Made by a program: the position numbers and the translations under genes | Shown here: positions 46,227-54,031 of the stretch, one piece after another | Layout of the letters: each line of letters opens with the position of its first letter | How positions within the stretch are numbered: position 1 is the stretch's first letter | DNA from: Acidobacteriota bacterium | Lineage (GTDB): Bacteria > Acidobacteriota > Terriglobia > Terriglobales > Acidobacteriaceae | Assembly: GCA_021799405.1 (NCBI GenBank) | Contig: JAJZAL010000002.1 | Location: 1-64,000, forward strand | Reading direction: 5' to 3' | DNA length: 64,000 nucleotides | Notes under the pieces: generated by a model | The model's database searches: none | Told to the model about the DNA's origin: nothing | What the model saw: the letters and a program-made list of their open reading frames with translations, nothing else

Positions 46227-46867
46227 TACGCCGACGGCTCCTTTCCGGCAGCCCCATTGCCCGCTTTGGCGGCTTCCGCGGCCTTGGCTGCTTCCGCCGC
46301 TTTCGCAGCTGCCGCTGCCGCGGCCGCTGCGGCCTTGGCCTGTGTCTGCTTCAGTTCCTCAGCCCGCCGCGCATCTGTCTCCGCCGCTTCCATCGGATGG
46401 ATCTTCTGGTAATACTCGTTCGGTTTCGCCAGCTCCTTCTTGGTCCAGAGCAGCCCGCCAAAGCGGTCATCCGTACTGAGCTCAAATTCCTTGTCCATCC
46501 GGATCGCGTCGAATGGGCACACCTCGACGCAGATCTGGCAGCTCATGCACACCGAAACGTCAATGTTGAAGACCTTCGGATAGAACTGCTGCTTGCCCAC
46601 AAAGTCCGGCTTCTTGTCCGTGCTCTTCTCAATATGAATGCAGCGCGGCGGACATTCCTTCTCACAGATGTGACAAGACACGCAGCGCAATCCTGCCTCG
46701 GGATCGTCGCCGTCGTACAACAGGAAGGGGAAATTGCGCGCTGCCTCCGGCAGCGGATTCCGCTCCTCCGGGTACTGCACGGTAACCAGACGATCCTTGT
46801 CCACATAACTGCCCACAAAGTTACGTGCGGTTTCGATCAGTCCCTTGACGATGCCTTCGCCCAGCAT
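46226..46867 (-). CDS. nuoI: NADH-quinone oxidoreductase subunit I with Ala/Lys-rich tail
   Basis: The protein has 213 residues. Two ferredoxin-type 4Fe-4S motifs are seen, CVSCHICEKECPPRC and CMSCQICVEVCPFDAI, carrying electrons to NuoB. The last 45 residues are a low-complexity Ala/Glu/Lys tail (KAAEAAKAAEAAKAG), unusual for NuoI and likely helical. The gene overlaps nuoD by one base and nuoH by one base. Confidence 0.94.
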   Translation of the reverse strand: MLGEGIVKGLIETARNFVGSYVDKDRLVTVQYPEERNPLPEAARNFPFLLYDGDDPEAGLRCVSCHICEKECPPRCIHIEKSTDKKPDFVGKQQFYPKVFNIDVSVCMSCQICVEVCPFDAIRMDKEFELSTDDRFGGLLWTKKELAKPNEYYQKIHPMEAAETDARRAEELKQTQAKAAAAAAAAAAKAAEAAKAAEAAKAGNGAAGKEPSA

Positions 46868-48072
46868 TAGCGGTCCACCTCGCCCATCACAATATCCACG
46901 CTGCCCAGCGTCACCACCACGTCAGCCACGCTCAGCCCAAGGCACATATCTTCCAGAATGGTCAGGTTGATCAGGCACGGCGGCCGCACCCGGTAGCGAT
47001 ACGGATTCATCGTGCCGTCGCTGATCAGGTAAAAGCCCAGCTCGCCCTTCGGCGACTCAATCCGTCCGTAAGCCTCGCCCACTTTCGGACGCAGCCCGCG
47101 TACCTTCGTCTTCGGGTCCTGAACCGGCCCGTCGGGGATTTCCTTCAGCGCCTGCTCCAGAATCGCAATCGACTCGCGCATCTCCAGCACGCGCATCATA
47201 TAGCGGTCGTAGACATCTCCATGCTCGCCCAGCGGGACCCGGAACTTGAACCTGTCATAGATTCCGTAGCGGTCCACCTTGCGAATGTCGTAATTCACAC
47301 CGCTCGCGCGCAGCATGGGCCCTGTCACTCCGGCGCTCACCGCCAGCTCGCGCGGCAGCACGCCCACGCCCTGCGTACGCGCCATCAGAATCTCATTGCC
47401 GCGCAGCAGCCGTTCAAATTCATCCACAAAACGCGGTAGCCGGCCCACCAGCTGGCGCGTCTCCTCCAGCCACTCCGGCGTGCAGTCCACGCGCACCCCG
47501 CCGAACCGCAGGTAGTTGCACATCATGCGGGCGCCGCTTACCGCCTCGAACAGATCCAGAATCTTCTCCCGCTCGCGGAACGCATACATCAGCGGCGTAC
47601 CCGAGGCGCCCATGTCCTGCAGCAGAAATCCAACCAGCGCCGAATGATTCTGGAAGCGCGTCAACTCCGCCATGATCACGCGAATGTATTCCGTGCGCTC
47701 CGGCACCGCGATCCCCACCAGCTTCTCCACCGCCAGCACATAGCCCCAGTTATTGGTCATCGAGCACAGGTAGTCGAGCCGGTCCGTGTATGGAATGGCC
47801 GCCAGATACGCGGCATTCTCGGCAATCTTTTCGTGATTCCGATGCAGGTAGCCAAACACCGGCTTCAGCCGCACCACGCGCTCGCCGTCCAGCTGCACAT
47901 CCATGCGGAATACGCCGTGCGTCGAAGGATGCTGCGGTCCGATTGCCACTTCCAGAATCTGCGACTCGTGCTCGGCATCCGGCTTCAGCGTGTGCCGGCC
48001 CGCGCCATAGGTCGCGCCCATCTGCTCGTCGAGTCCGATCGCGCTCTCTTCCATCATCGATTTCCCGCTCAT
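46867..48072 (-). CDS. nuoD: NADH-quinone oxidoreductase subunit D
   Basis: The protein has 401 residues, a 49-kDa subunit lining the quinone cavity. Marks: [36 protein letters not shown], and [14 protein letters not shown]. It is separate from NuoC, not fused as in E. coli. An N-terminal tail of about 40 residues precedes the conserved core. It overlaps nuoC by four bases. Confidence 0.96.
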   Translation of the reverse strand: MSGKSMMEESAIGLDEQMGATYGAGRHTLKPDAEHESQILEVAIGPQHPSTHGVFRMDVQLDGERVVRLKPVFGYLHRNHEKIAENAAYLAAIPYTDRLDYLCSMTNNWGYVLAVEKLVGIAVPERTEYIRVIMAELTRFQNHSALVGFLLQDMGASGTPLMYAFREREKILDLFEAVSGARMMCNYLRFGGVRVDCTPEWLEETRQLVGRLPRFVDEFERLLRGNEILMARTQGVGVLPRELAVSAGVTGPMLRASGVNYDIRKVDRYGIYDRFKFRVPLGEHGDVYDRYMMRVLEMRESIAILEQALKEIPDGPVQDPKTKVRGLRPKVGEAYGRIESPKGELGFYLISDGTMNPYRYRVRPPCLINLTILEDMCLGLSVADVVVTLGSVDIVMGEVDR

Positions 48073-48740
48073 TGGCCGGCTGCCCCCTGTTCCGCGCTGC
48101 TTCCGGGAGCGCAGCCGTCATCCATCACCGGCTCATCTTCCTCTGGTGGCACATAATCCTTCCGCATCGGGTGGTCGGTGAAGTCCTCCCACATCAGAAT
48201 CCGCCGCAAATCCGGATGCCCGTCGAACACGATTCCAAACAGGTCAAACGCCTCGCGCTCCTGGAACTCCGCGCTCCGCCAGACCGGCGTCAAAGACGGC
48301 AGATGATTCCCCTCGCCACGATTCGCTGTCCGCAGCCGCAGAATCACCGGTCCGTGCTTTTTCTCCATCGAAAACAGGTGATACACCGTTTCCAGGTAAC
48401 CGGGAATCAGCGTCTTGCGCGTTTCCTCCACCTGCTGCTCTTTCGGCCCGTCCGGCCCGTCAACCACTTTCGTGACCTTCACTTTCTCGGTCACTTCTTT
48501 GTCCGGCCAATCCACGCCTGTCACGTTCGAGCAGAAATCCAGCCGGAACTCCGCATGATCTCGCAGAAACGTCGCCGCCTCCACGGCGTGCTCATGGTCC
48601 AGCAGCAACGAGTGCTGCGCTGACGGACTGCCGTTTTCCACCACCGTCGCCTCGCAGCCGGGAACACCCTTTACCAGCGCCGCACGAATCGCTTCGGCCG
48701 AAACATCAACGCCCACCGGATCTATAGACGGACTGCTCAT
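48069..48740 (-). CDS. nuoC: NADH-quinone oxidoreductase subunit C
   Basis: The protein has 223 residues, a 30-kDa subunit of the peripheral arm. Marks: [62 protein letters not shown] and MRKDY. A 25-residue charged insert ([19 protein letters not shown]) lies in the middle. It overlaps nuoB by four bases. Confidence 0.95.
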   Translation of the reverse strand: MSSPSIDPVGVDVSAEAIRAALVKGVPGCEATVVENGSPSAQHSLLLDHEHAVEAATFLRDHAEFRLDFCSNVTGVDWPDKEVTEKVKVTKVVDGPDGPKEQQVEETRKTLIPGYLETVYHLFSMEKKHGPVILRLRTANRGEGNHLPSLTPVWRSAEFQEREAFDLFGIVFDGHPDLRRILMWEDFTDHPMRKDYVPPEEDEPVMDDGCAPGSSAEQGAAGQ

Positions 48741-49384
48741 GGCAACACCTTGAATGGGCTCTCGGGCCGCGGCGGAAAAACCTCGTCATTGTGCGTTGGC
48801 TCCAGGTCATGCGAACCAAAATCCGGCACCGGATACTCGCTCGGCGTTTCCGCCTTCAAGTGCCGCGCGCGACCCGCGCCGCGCAGCTGCTGCGCATCAA
48901 TCTTCTTCTGCAGCGTGATGAAGGCATGCAGCAGCGCCTCGGGCCGCGGTGGGCAGCCCGGAATATGCACATCCACCGGAATATAGCGGTCAATGCCCTT
49001 CAACACGTTGTAGCCATCGCGAAACGGCCCGCCTGAAATTGCGCAGGCTCCCATCGCGATGACATATTTCGGCTCCGGCATCTGGTTATAGAGGCGCACC
49101 ACCTGCGGTGCCATCTTTTTTGTAACCGTACCGGCTACTATCATCAGGTCCGCCTGCCGCGGTGAGGGACGAAATACCTCCGCGCCAAATCGCGCAATGT
49201 CGTACCGCGCCATCGAGGTCGCAATCATCTCGATCGCGCAGCAGGCAAGGCCAAAGGTCAGCGGCCACACCGAATTCTTACGGCCCCAGTTGTATACCTC
49301 TTCGAGCGTGGTCGTGAAGATCCCATGCTTCGAGAGCTCGACTTTCAAATCCTTCAGTTCCTGCTCCATCACTTCACTTCCCAT
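48737..49384 (-). CDS. nuoB: NADH-quinone oxidoreductase subunit B
   Basis: The protein has 215 residues and binds cluster N2. The four Cys ligands are in [19 protein letters not shown] and [12 protein letters not shown]-terminal extension of about 45 residues after [11 protein letters not shown] is Pro/Glu-rich. An internal ATG at 49369 (MEQELKDL) is an alternative start. It lies 28 bases after nuoA. Confidence 0.95.
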   Translation of the reverse strand: MGSEVMEQELKDLKVELSKHGIFTTTLEEVYNWGRKNSVWPLTFGLACCAIEMIATSMARYDIARFGAEVFRPSPRQADLMIVAGTVTKKMAPQVVRLYNQMPEPKYVIAMGACAISGGPFRDGYNVLKGIDRYIPVDVHIPGCPPRPEALLHAFITLQKKIDAQQLRGAGRARHLKAETPSEYPVPDFGSHDLEPTHNDEVFPPRPESPFKVLP

Positions 49385-49412
49385 GGAATTTCCGCGCGCC
49401 TGGCGCTTGCGG

Positions 49413-49784
49413 TCAGGCCCATGTCAGCAGCCCCTTCTGCCATGCCCAGATCAGCCCCTCAACCAGCAGCAGCAGAAACACGAGCATGGCGATCGCCGCT
49501 CCCATGCTCAGTCCGGTAAACGCGACCGCAAAGGGCAGAAGAAAGATCGCTTCCACGTCAAAAATCAAAAAGATAATCGCGTAGAGATAGTAGGCTGGAT
49601 CGAACTGAATCCACGCATCGCCCTTCGACTCCAGGCCGCATTCGTAGATTGCGTTCTTTTCAGGACCCGGCTTTTTCGGAGAGAAATACAGGGCCCACAG
49701 ATGGGCCAGCGCCAGCGGGGTAATACCAAAGGCGACGGCCCCGATCAGGAGCGCGATTACCGTACGCCACGGATGCTCAGGCAT
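49413..49784 (-). CDS. nuoA: NADH-quinone oxidoreductase subunit A
   Basis: The protein has 123 residues with three helices. Marks: [41 protein letters not shown], with the conserved Cys and Asp/Glu. It is first in the 12-gene row. A purine-rich GGAAGGGGGAAG directly precedes the ATG. The 270 bases upstream hold no further gene up to tRNA-Cys; a TATTAT hexamer on the minus strand near 49860 is a possible -10. Confidence 0.95.
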   Translation of the reverse strand: MPEHPWRTVIALLIGAVAFGITPLALAHLWALYFSPKKPGPEKNAIYECGLESKGDAWIQFDPAYYLYAIIFLIFDVEAIFLLPFAVAFTGLSMGAAIAMLVFLLLLVEGLIWAWQKGLLTWA

Positions 49785-50052
49785 CTTCCCCCTTCCACAA
49801 CGGTGACTCCGGTACAGCGTTTACAAACGGCCTTTGCTGTCCGGGAAAAATAATACTCGCATTTTTCAATTTGGTGACATGTGACGCAGAGCACAGGAGT
49901 GATATTTTTGCCACGGGTACTCTAAACGACTCATTTCCCTCGCCCCGCGCGCTTCTCTGCACCCCCGGGAAACCCGGATACATTGACACTGCCTCTGCCT
50001 GATCGAACCATGGACCTGCATCAATAATGGAAGAAGATTGGGAACTGCTGAT

Positions 50053-50127
50053 TGGAGGCGCGGGCCGGAATCGAACCGGCGCATAAAGGTTTTGCAGACC
50101 TCTCCCTTACCACTTGGGTACCGCGCC
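50053..50127 (-). tRNA. tRNA-Cys (GCA), canonical copy
   Basis: The cloverleaf is complete: acceptor GGCGCGG/CCGCGCC, D stem CCC/GGG, anticodon loop CTGCAAA with anticodon GCA, T arm GCCGG-TTCGAAT-CCGGC, discriminator T and encoded CCA. The acceptor and U73 match the usual bacterial tRNA-Cys. Confidence 0.95.
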
Positions 50128-50181
50128 TTGGGAAGCAGAGACCTGGACTATCTCCGCAGCCGGTTCAGAGGTGGGACCGGC

Positions 50182-50256
50182 TGGAGCGGGAGACGGGACT
50201 TGAACCCGCGACCCTCGCCTTGGCAAGGCGATGCTCTACCACTGAGCTACTCCCGC
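50182..50256 (-). tRNA. tRNA-Gly (GCC)
   Basis: Acceptor GCGGGAG/CTCCCGC, D arm with AGCTCAGTGGTAGAGC, anticodon loop TTGCCAA with anticodon GCC, T arm GCGGG-TTCAAGT-CCCGT, discriminator T and encoded CCA. It lies 54 bases from tRNA-Cys in the same direction and is probably transcribed with it. Confidence 0.95.
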
Positions 50257-50351
50257 TTGAAGTACTACCTGAGTATATCGGGGTGCCGAAAGCCGGTCAA
50301 TGCGAGTAGCTTGCGCCCATCTGGCCACCCCGGAAACCCATCCCCGGCCCG

Positions 50352-51065
50352 CTACCACACATGGCCCGTGATCCGGCCATCGCCCTTTTCCACACCGCGA
50401 ATCTCCCCATCGCGCATGTGAATGATGCGGTCGCCAATGCAGGCCGCTTCCGGATTGTGCGTAATCATCAGCACCGTCTGCTTGAATTCCTGGTTAGACT
50501 TCCGCAGCATCTGCAGCACTGCGTCAGAATTCTCCGTGTCCAGATTGCCCGTCGGCTCGTCGGCCAGCACGATCGCCGGCCGCGTCACCAGCGCCCGCGC
50601 AATCGCTACCCGCTGCTGCTCTCCGCCCGACAGTTCCGAGGGCCGGTGGTCAAGCCGCCCCTGAATCCCCAGCAGCTCCGTCAACTGCTTCAGGAACTCC
50701 CTGTCCAGCGGCTCCTTCCGGCCGGATATCTCATGCGCCAGCTCAATGTTCTGCCGCGCCGTCAGCGTCGGCAGCAGGTTGAACTTCTGGAAGACAAACC
50801 CGATCTTCAGTTTGCGAACCCGCGTCCGTTCCCCATCCGAAAGGGCGGCAAAATCAACTCCATCGATCAGCACCCGCCCGCTGGTAGCTCGTGTCAACCC
50901 GCCAAGCAGATAAAACAGTGTGGACTTGCCGCTGCCCGAGGGCCCGACAATACTGACAAATTCACCGGCATCGACCGCCAGCGACACGCCGCGCAGCGCT
51001 GTCACCTGGATCCTGCCCGTCTTGTAAATCTTCGTAACCTGCTCGGCCGCTATGATGGACACCAT
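50352..51065 (-). CDS. ABC transporter ATP-binding protein, MacB/LolD type
   Basis: The protein has 237 residues. ATG 51065 gives the normal N-terminus MVSIIAAEQVTKIYKTG; a longer frame runs into the upstream gene. Walker A GPSGSGKST, Q-loop FVFQKFNLLP, signature LSGGEQQRVAIARAL, Walker B IVLADEPTGNLD and H-loop ITHNPE are all present. The family powers MacB, LolCDE or FtsX-type permeases. No permease is beside it. The nearest is the ADOP protein 33 kb away, which has no ATPase partner, but a link is only speculation. Confidence 0.9.
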   Translation of the reverse strand: MVSIIAAEQVTKIYKTGRIQVTALRGVSLAVDAGEFVSIVGPSGSGKSTLFYLLGGLTRATSGRVLIDGVDFAALSDGERTRVRKLKIGFVFQKFNLLPTLTARQNIELAHEISGRKEPLDREFLKQLTELLGIQGRLDHRPSELSGGEQQRVAIARALVTRPAIVLADEPTGNLDTENSDAVLQMLRKSNQEFKQTVLMITHNPEAACIGDRIIHMRDGEIRGVEKGDGRITGHVW

Positions 51066-51087
51066 TTGATTGTAACTGCCGCCCCCT

Positions 51088-51543
51088 TCAGGATGCGGCA
51101 GCCGTTTGCACCGCCTGCGCCGCATGCAGGTTCCCCGCCGGCTCCAGGTAGCCCGGACGCGTCACAGCCTTCCGGGGTCCTCGCTTGCGCGCAATCATCA
51201 CCCGAATACGCTCCAGCATCTCCACCGGCGAGCATGCCCCCTTCGGCAAAAACGCATCCGCCCGGTTCGCGCGTTCAAACGCCTTAACTGTACCGCTGAT
51301 CAGCATCATCGGCACCTCCGGCGAGTGCTGCTTCATTCGCCGGATCATCTCGTTGCCATCCATCTGCGGCATCACCAGATCGCTCAACACCAGGTCGACC
51401 CCGCCCTGTTGCAGAATTTCAATGGCCGTTGCCCCGTCTGTCGCGGGGATCACCCGGTAGCCACGTGTCTCCAGCAGAAACTTCCTCACCGCCAGCGCCT
51501 GTTCATTGTCGTCTACGCAAAGAATTACTTTCTTAGGCCTCAT
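51088..51543 (-). CDS. Stand-alone response-regulator receiver protein
   Basis: The protein has 151 residues. The receiver domain has the acidic pair in LCVDDNE, phosphoacceptor Asp55 in DLVLSDLVMPQMDG, Thr/Ser in LISGT and Lys101 in FLPKG. There is no output domain; the C-terminal 30 residues are basic then Ala-rich. ATG 51543 gives the usual receiver start. It lies 22 bases upstream of the ABC ATPase gene, so the two are probably cotranscribed. No kinase gene is nearby. Confidence 0.88.
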   Translation of the reverse strand: MRPKKVILCVDDNEQALAVRKFLLETRGYRVIPATDGATAIEILQQGGVDLVLSDLVMPQMDGNEMIRRMKQHSPEVPMMLISGTVKAFERANRADAFLPKGACSPVEMLERIRVMIARKRGPRKAVTRPGYLEPAGNLHAAQAVQTAAAS

Positions 51544-52082
51544 AGGCTGGACTCTTTCCCTTTCCTGCTTCGCGAGCACGGCGAAGCGGATCCACAGCGG
51601 TCGCCGTCCAAATGACGCCGCTCTGTGCGGTTACTACCAGCCCGCATTCGGACCCAAGGCAGAATCACGGCAAAAAAGAGACAAGTATCCCCGCCGCGCG
51701 CCGGCAGAGTTTTCCACATGGGAAAGCCTCTACCCGATAACGCGCGTTGCCGTCTTCTGGATCGGGCCAGAATGCGGTGAGCAGTCGCGCCCTGCATGGT
51801 TGCCTGCGCTCCCGGACCGCGCATGCTCCGGGGTGCTCCTCAAAGCCAAAGCAGATCATCGAGAGCGTTCATGCACGCGCTCTGCTCAAACTCAGTTTTT
51901 AGGTAAATCAGCGAAAGTGCGAACTTCGTTTCCTTGGATCGCTTGCCAAGAGTACGAAGCTCGTCCCGCTGTGTAAATGGGGAACAGACAGCGAAGAGAA
52001 GCACAATTTTTCACTGGAAATTTCCGTAATTCTGTCGACGCGCTGTTTCTCCAGCGTTACAGCGCTCGCCGCTCTGTTGAAA
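51544..52082. other. 540-base stretch without a recognised gene
   Basis: Open frames here lack coding character or family likeness. The part at 51880-52080 is less GC-rich and likely holds the promoter of the response-regulator gene. No clear palindrome or RNA gene was seen. Confidence 0.5.
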
Positions 52083-52985
52083 CTATGTGAATCGCTCAAG
52101 GAAAAACCGGCCTCTTGCTACGAAAACAGTGCAGCCCGCCACACGCACTTCGCTCACCCTTCCGTCTGTGAGCTTCGCGCGTCCAAAAAGCTCGCTCGGC
52201 CGGTGGATCGCCATCCCCTGCCGAAAATGAATAGTCTTCTCCGGAGCTTCCACTCCATTGCCCACCAGGTAGGCCGTTGCGCAGCCCGCCGCCGAACCCG
52301 TAGCCGGATCCTCCCCGCCGTAAAACTGCATCCGAGCCTGCCAAATGCCCTCGGCTTCGCGCGCAATCGCGTATAAAAACATCGCACCCGTCGCCTTCAG
52401 CGCCTCGGCCTCCTTCGCCGCATTCAGCCGCATGTATTTCAGCTGATCCACGCTCCGCAGCGGCACAACGCAGCACCGCATCCCTGTCGAAACCGTCTGC
52501 GGAGCCAGATCCGGCGAAATATCCCATGCATCCAGCCCCAGCGCCGGCGCCACCACCTCCCGCGCGTGAAAGCGCCCCAACTCAGCCGTTGGCTGCGTCA
52601 TTTCTCCATGCAAGGCCTCATCACTGCTTTGGAGATCGTCGAACTCGACCGGAACCACCCCGGCGTTTTCGTCCAGACGCACCGTGCCCACCCGTTTGTC
52701 TTCCGAGATGAACCGCCGGATCACCGCCGCCGTCCCCAGCGTCGGATGCCCTGCAAACGGCAGTTCCTCCTTCACCGTGAAAATCCGCACCCGGTATCCG
52801 CGCGCCGCTTCGGTCAGCGTATTGCGCCGTAACACGAACGCCGTTTCCGAAAGGTTCATCTCGCGGGCAATCGCCTGCATCTGCTCGTCGCTCAAATCGC
52901 CGGCGTCTGGAAACACGGCCAGCTGATTTCCGCTCAGGCGCTGGCGCGTAAATACATCGCACAAAAAGTATTCAAGTGCATGCAT
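52083..52985 (-). CDS. PhzF-family isomerase-like protein
   Basis: The protein has 300 residues. The family includes phenazine isomerase PhzF and diaminopimelate-epimerase-like enzymes. Marks: FTRQRLSGNQLAVFPDAGDL, REMNLSETAFV with the catalytic Glu, FAGHPTLGTA and GGEDPATGSAAGCATAYLV. No other phenazine gene is present, so a phenazine role is unlikely; substrates of such stand-alone members are mostly unknown. It is a single gene on the minus strand. Confidence 0.92.
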   Translation of the reverse strand: MHALEYFLCDVFTRQRLSGNQLAVFPDAGDLSDEQMQAIAREMNLSETAFVLRRNTLTEAARGYRVRIFTVKEELPFAGHPTLGTAAVIRRFISEDKRVGTVRLDENAGVVPVEFDDLQSSDEALHGEMTQPTAELGRFHAREVVAPALGLDAWDISPDLAPQTVSTGMRCCVVPLRSVDQLKYMRLNAAKEAEALKATGAMFLYAIAREAEGIWQARMQFYGGEDPATGSAAGCATAYLVGNGVEAPEKTIHFRQGMAIHRPSELFGRAKLTDGRVSEVRVAGCTVFVARGRFFLERFT

Positions 52986-53236
52986 GGCATAAGATTAGCC
53001 GTTTTCTCCCCTGCGTTGACACCAAAGCTGCCGCCACCCTACTCTGAATAGGTGCTGGCTTTCGTTTGCATCCTCGCGTGTATCTGCTGCTGCCGTTGCA
53101 GCTGTATCCGGCGGGTGTGCGTCTAGAGCGAAAGAGCAATTCAGTATCGCCCTGGCCCCACCCGCGTAAGCCACGCCGAGGTGGGTTTCTCATTTTTCAA
53201 CATTAAGCTCCGACCATCGCAGGAGAAGGAAAAAGT

Positions 53237-53893
53237 ATGGCACTGCGCATCAACGACATCGCTCCCGACTTCACCGCCGAAACGACGCACGGCACCATCC
53301 ACTTCCATGAGTGGATCGGCGACAACTGGGCTGTGCTTTTCTCTCATCCCAAGGACTTTACGCCCGTCTGCACCACTGAGCTGGGCGCCGTCGCCGCCCT
53401 CGAAACCGAATTCGCCCGCCGCGGCGCCAAGGTCATCGGACTCAGCGTCGACCCCGTGGAAAGCCACTTCAAGTGGGAAAAGGACATCGAGGAAGTCGGA
53501 GGCCACAAGGTCAATTACCCCGTGATTGGCGACCCCGACCTCAAGGTCTCCAAGCTCTACAACATGCTTCCCGCCGATGCCGGTAATACCTCGGAGGGAC
53601 GCACACCCTCGCTCAACGCCGCCGTCCGCACCGTCTTCATCATCGGGCCAGACAAGCGCATCAAGCTCATGATCGCTTACCCCATGACCACGGGTCGCAA
53701 CTTCGATGAGATTATTCGCGTCCTGGACTCCATCCAGCTCACCGCGAAGCACCCCGTCGCCACACCGGCCAACTGGAAGCAGGGCGACGACATCATCGTC
53801 GGCGGAGCCGTCTCCAATGAAGACGGCGAAAAGCAGTTCTCTGGCTTCAAGGTCATCAAGCCCTACCTCCGCACCGCCAGGCAGCCAAAATAG
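53237..53893 (+). CDS. 1-Cys peroxiredoxin (Prx6 type)
   Basis: The protein has 218 residues. Peroxidatic Cys45 lies in FSHPKDFTPVCTTELG, and Arg of the active site appears in AAVRTVFIIGPDKRIKLM. It is the only Cys in the protein, so there is no resolving Cys. A C-terminal dimerisation domain follows (PANWKQGDDIIVGGAVSNED). The enzyme reduces hydrogen and organic peroxides in the cytoplasm. AGGAGAAGG lies about seven bases before the ATG. A 12-bp hairpin and a tRNA-Cys gene follow directly. Confidence 0.95.
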   Translation: MALRINDIAPDFTAETTHGTIHFHEWIGDNWAVLFSHPKDFTPVCTTELGAVAALETEFARRGAKVIGLSVDPVESHFKWEKDIEEVGGHKVNYPVIGDPDLKVSKLYNMLPADAGNTSEGRTPSLNAAVRTVFIIGPDKRIKLMIAYPMTTGRNFDEIIRVLDSIQLTAKHPVATPANWKQGDDIIVGGAVSNEDGEKQFSGFKVIKPYLRTARQPK

Positions 53894-53910
53894 GGCGATA
53901 CGCGACACTT

Positions 53911-53937
53911 CGTTTGCCGTGGTCTCCACGGCAAACG
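53911..53937 (+). terminator. Strong hairpin after the peroxiredoxin gene
   Basis: A perfect 12-bp stem (cgtttgccgtgg and ccacggcaaacg, loop tct) starts 18 bases after the stop and ends five bases before tRNA-Cys. There is no T-run, so it may end the mRNA or mark a processing site. Confidence 0.6.
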
Positions 53938-53942
53938 CATGA

Positions 53943-54018
53943 GCACCGGTGGCGAAGGGGCTAACGCGCTGGTCTGCAAAACCAGTATTCGCCGGTTCAA
54001 ATCCGGCCCGGTGCTCCA
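53943..54018 (+). tRNA. tRNA-Cys (GCA), divergent second copy
   Basis: Acceptor GCACCGG/CCGGTGC, D stem GCG/CGC with loop AAGGGGCTAA, anticodon stem CTGGT/ACCAG with loop CTGCAAA, variable TATTC, T arm GCCGG-TTCAAAT-CCGGC, discriminator T and encoded CCA. It shares the anticodon and U73 with the copy at 50053-50127 but differs in acceptor, D arm and anticodon stem. Confidence 0.9.
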
Positions 54019-54031
54019 GGTTTTTCCCGCC

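Noticed and set aside
51506..51976. Plus-strand frame of 156 codons upstream of the response regulator
   Set aside because: It begins inside the response-regulator gene on the other strand and lacks coding character.
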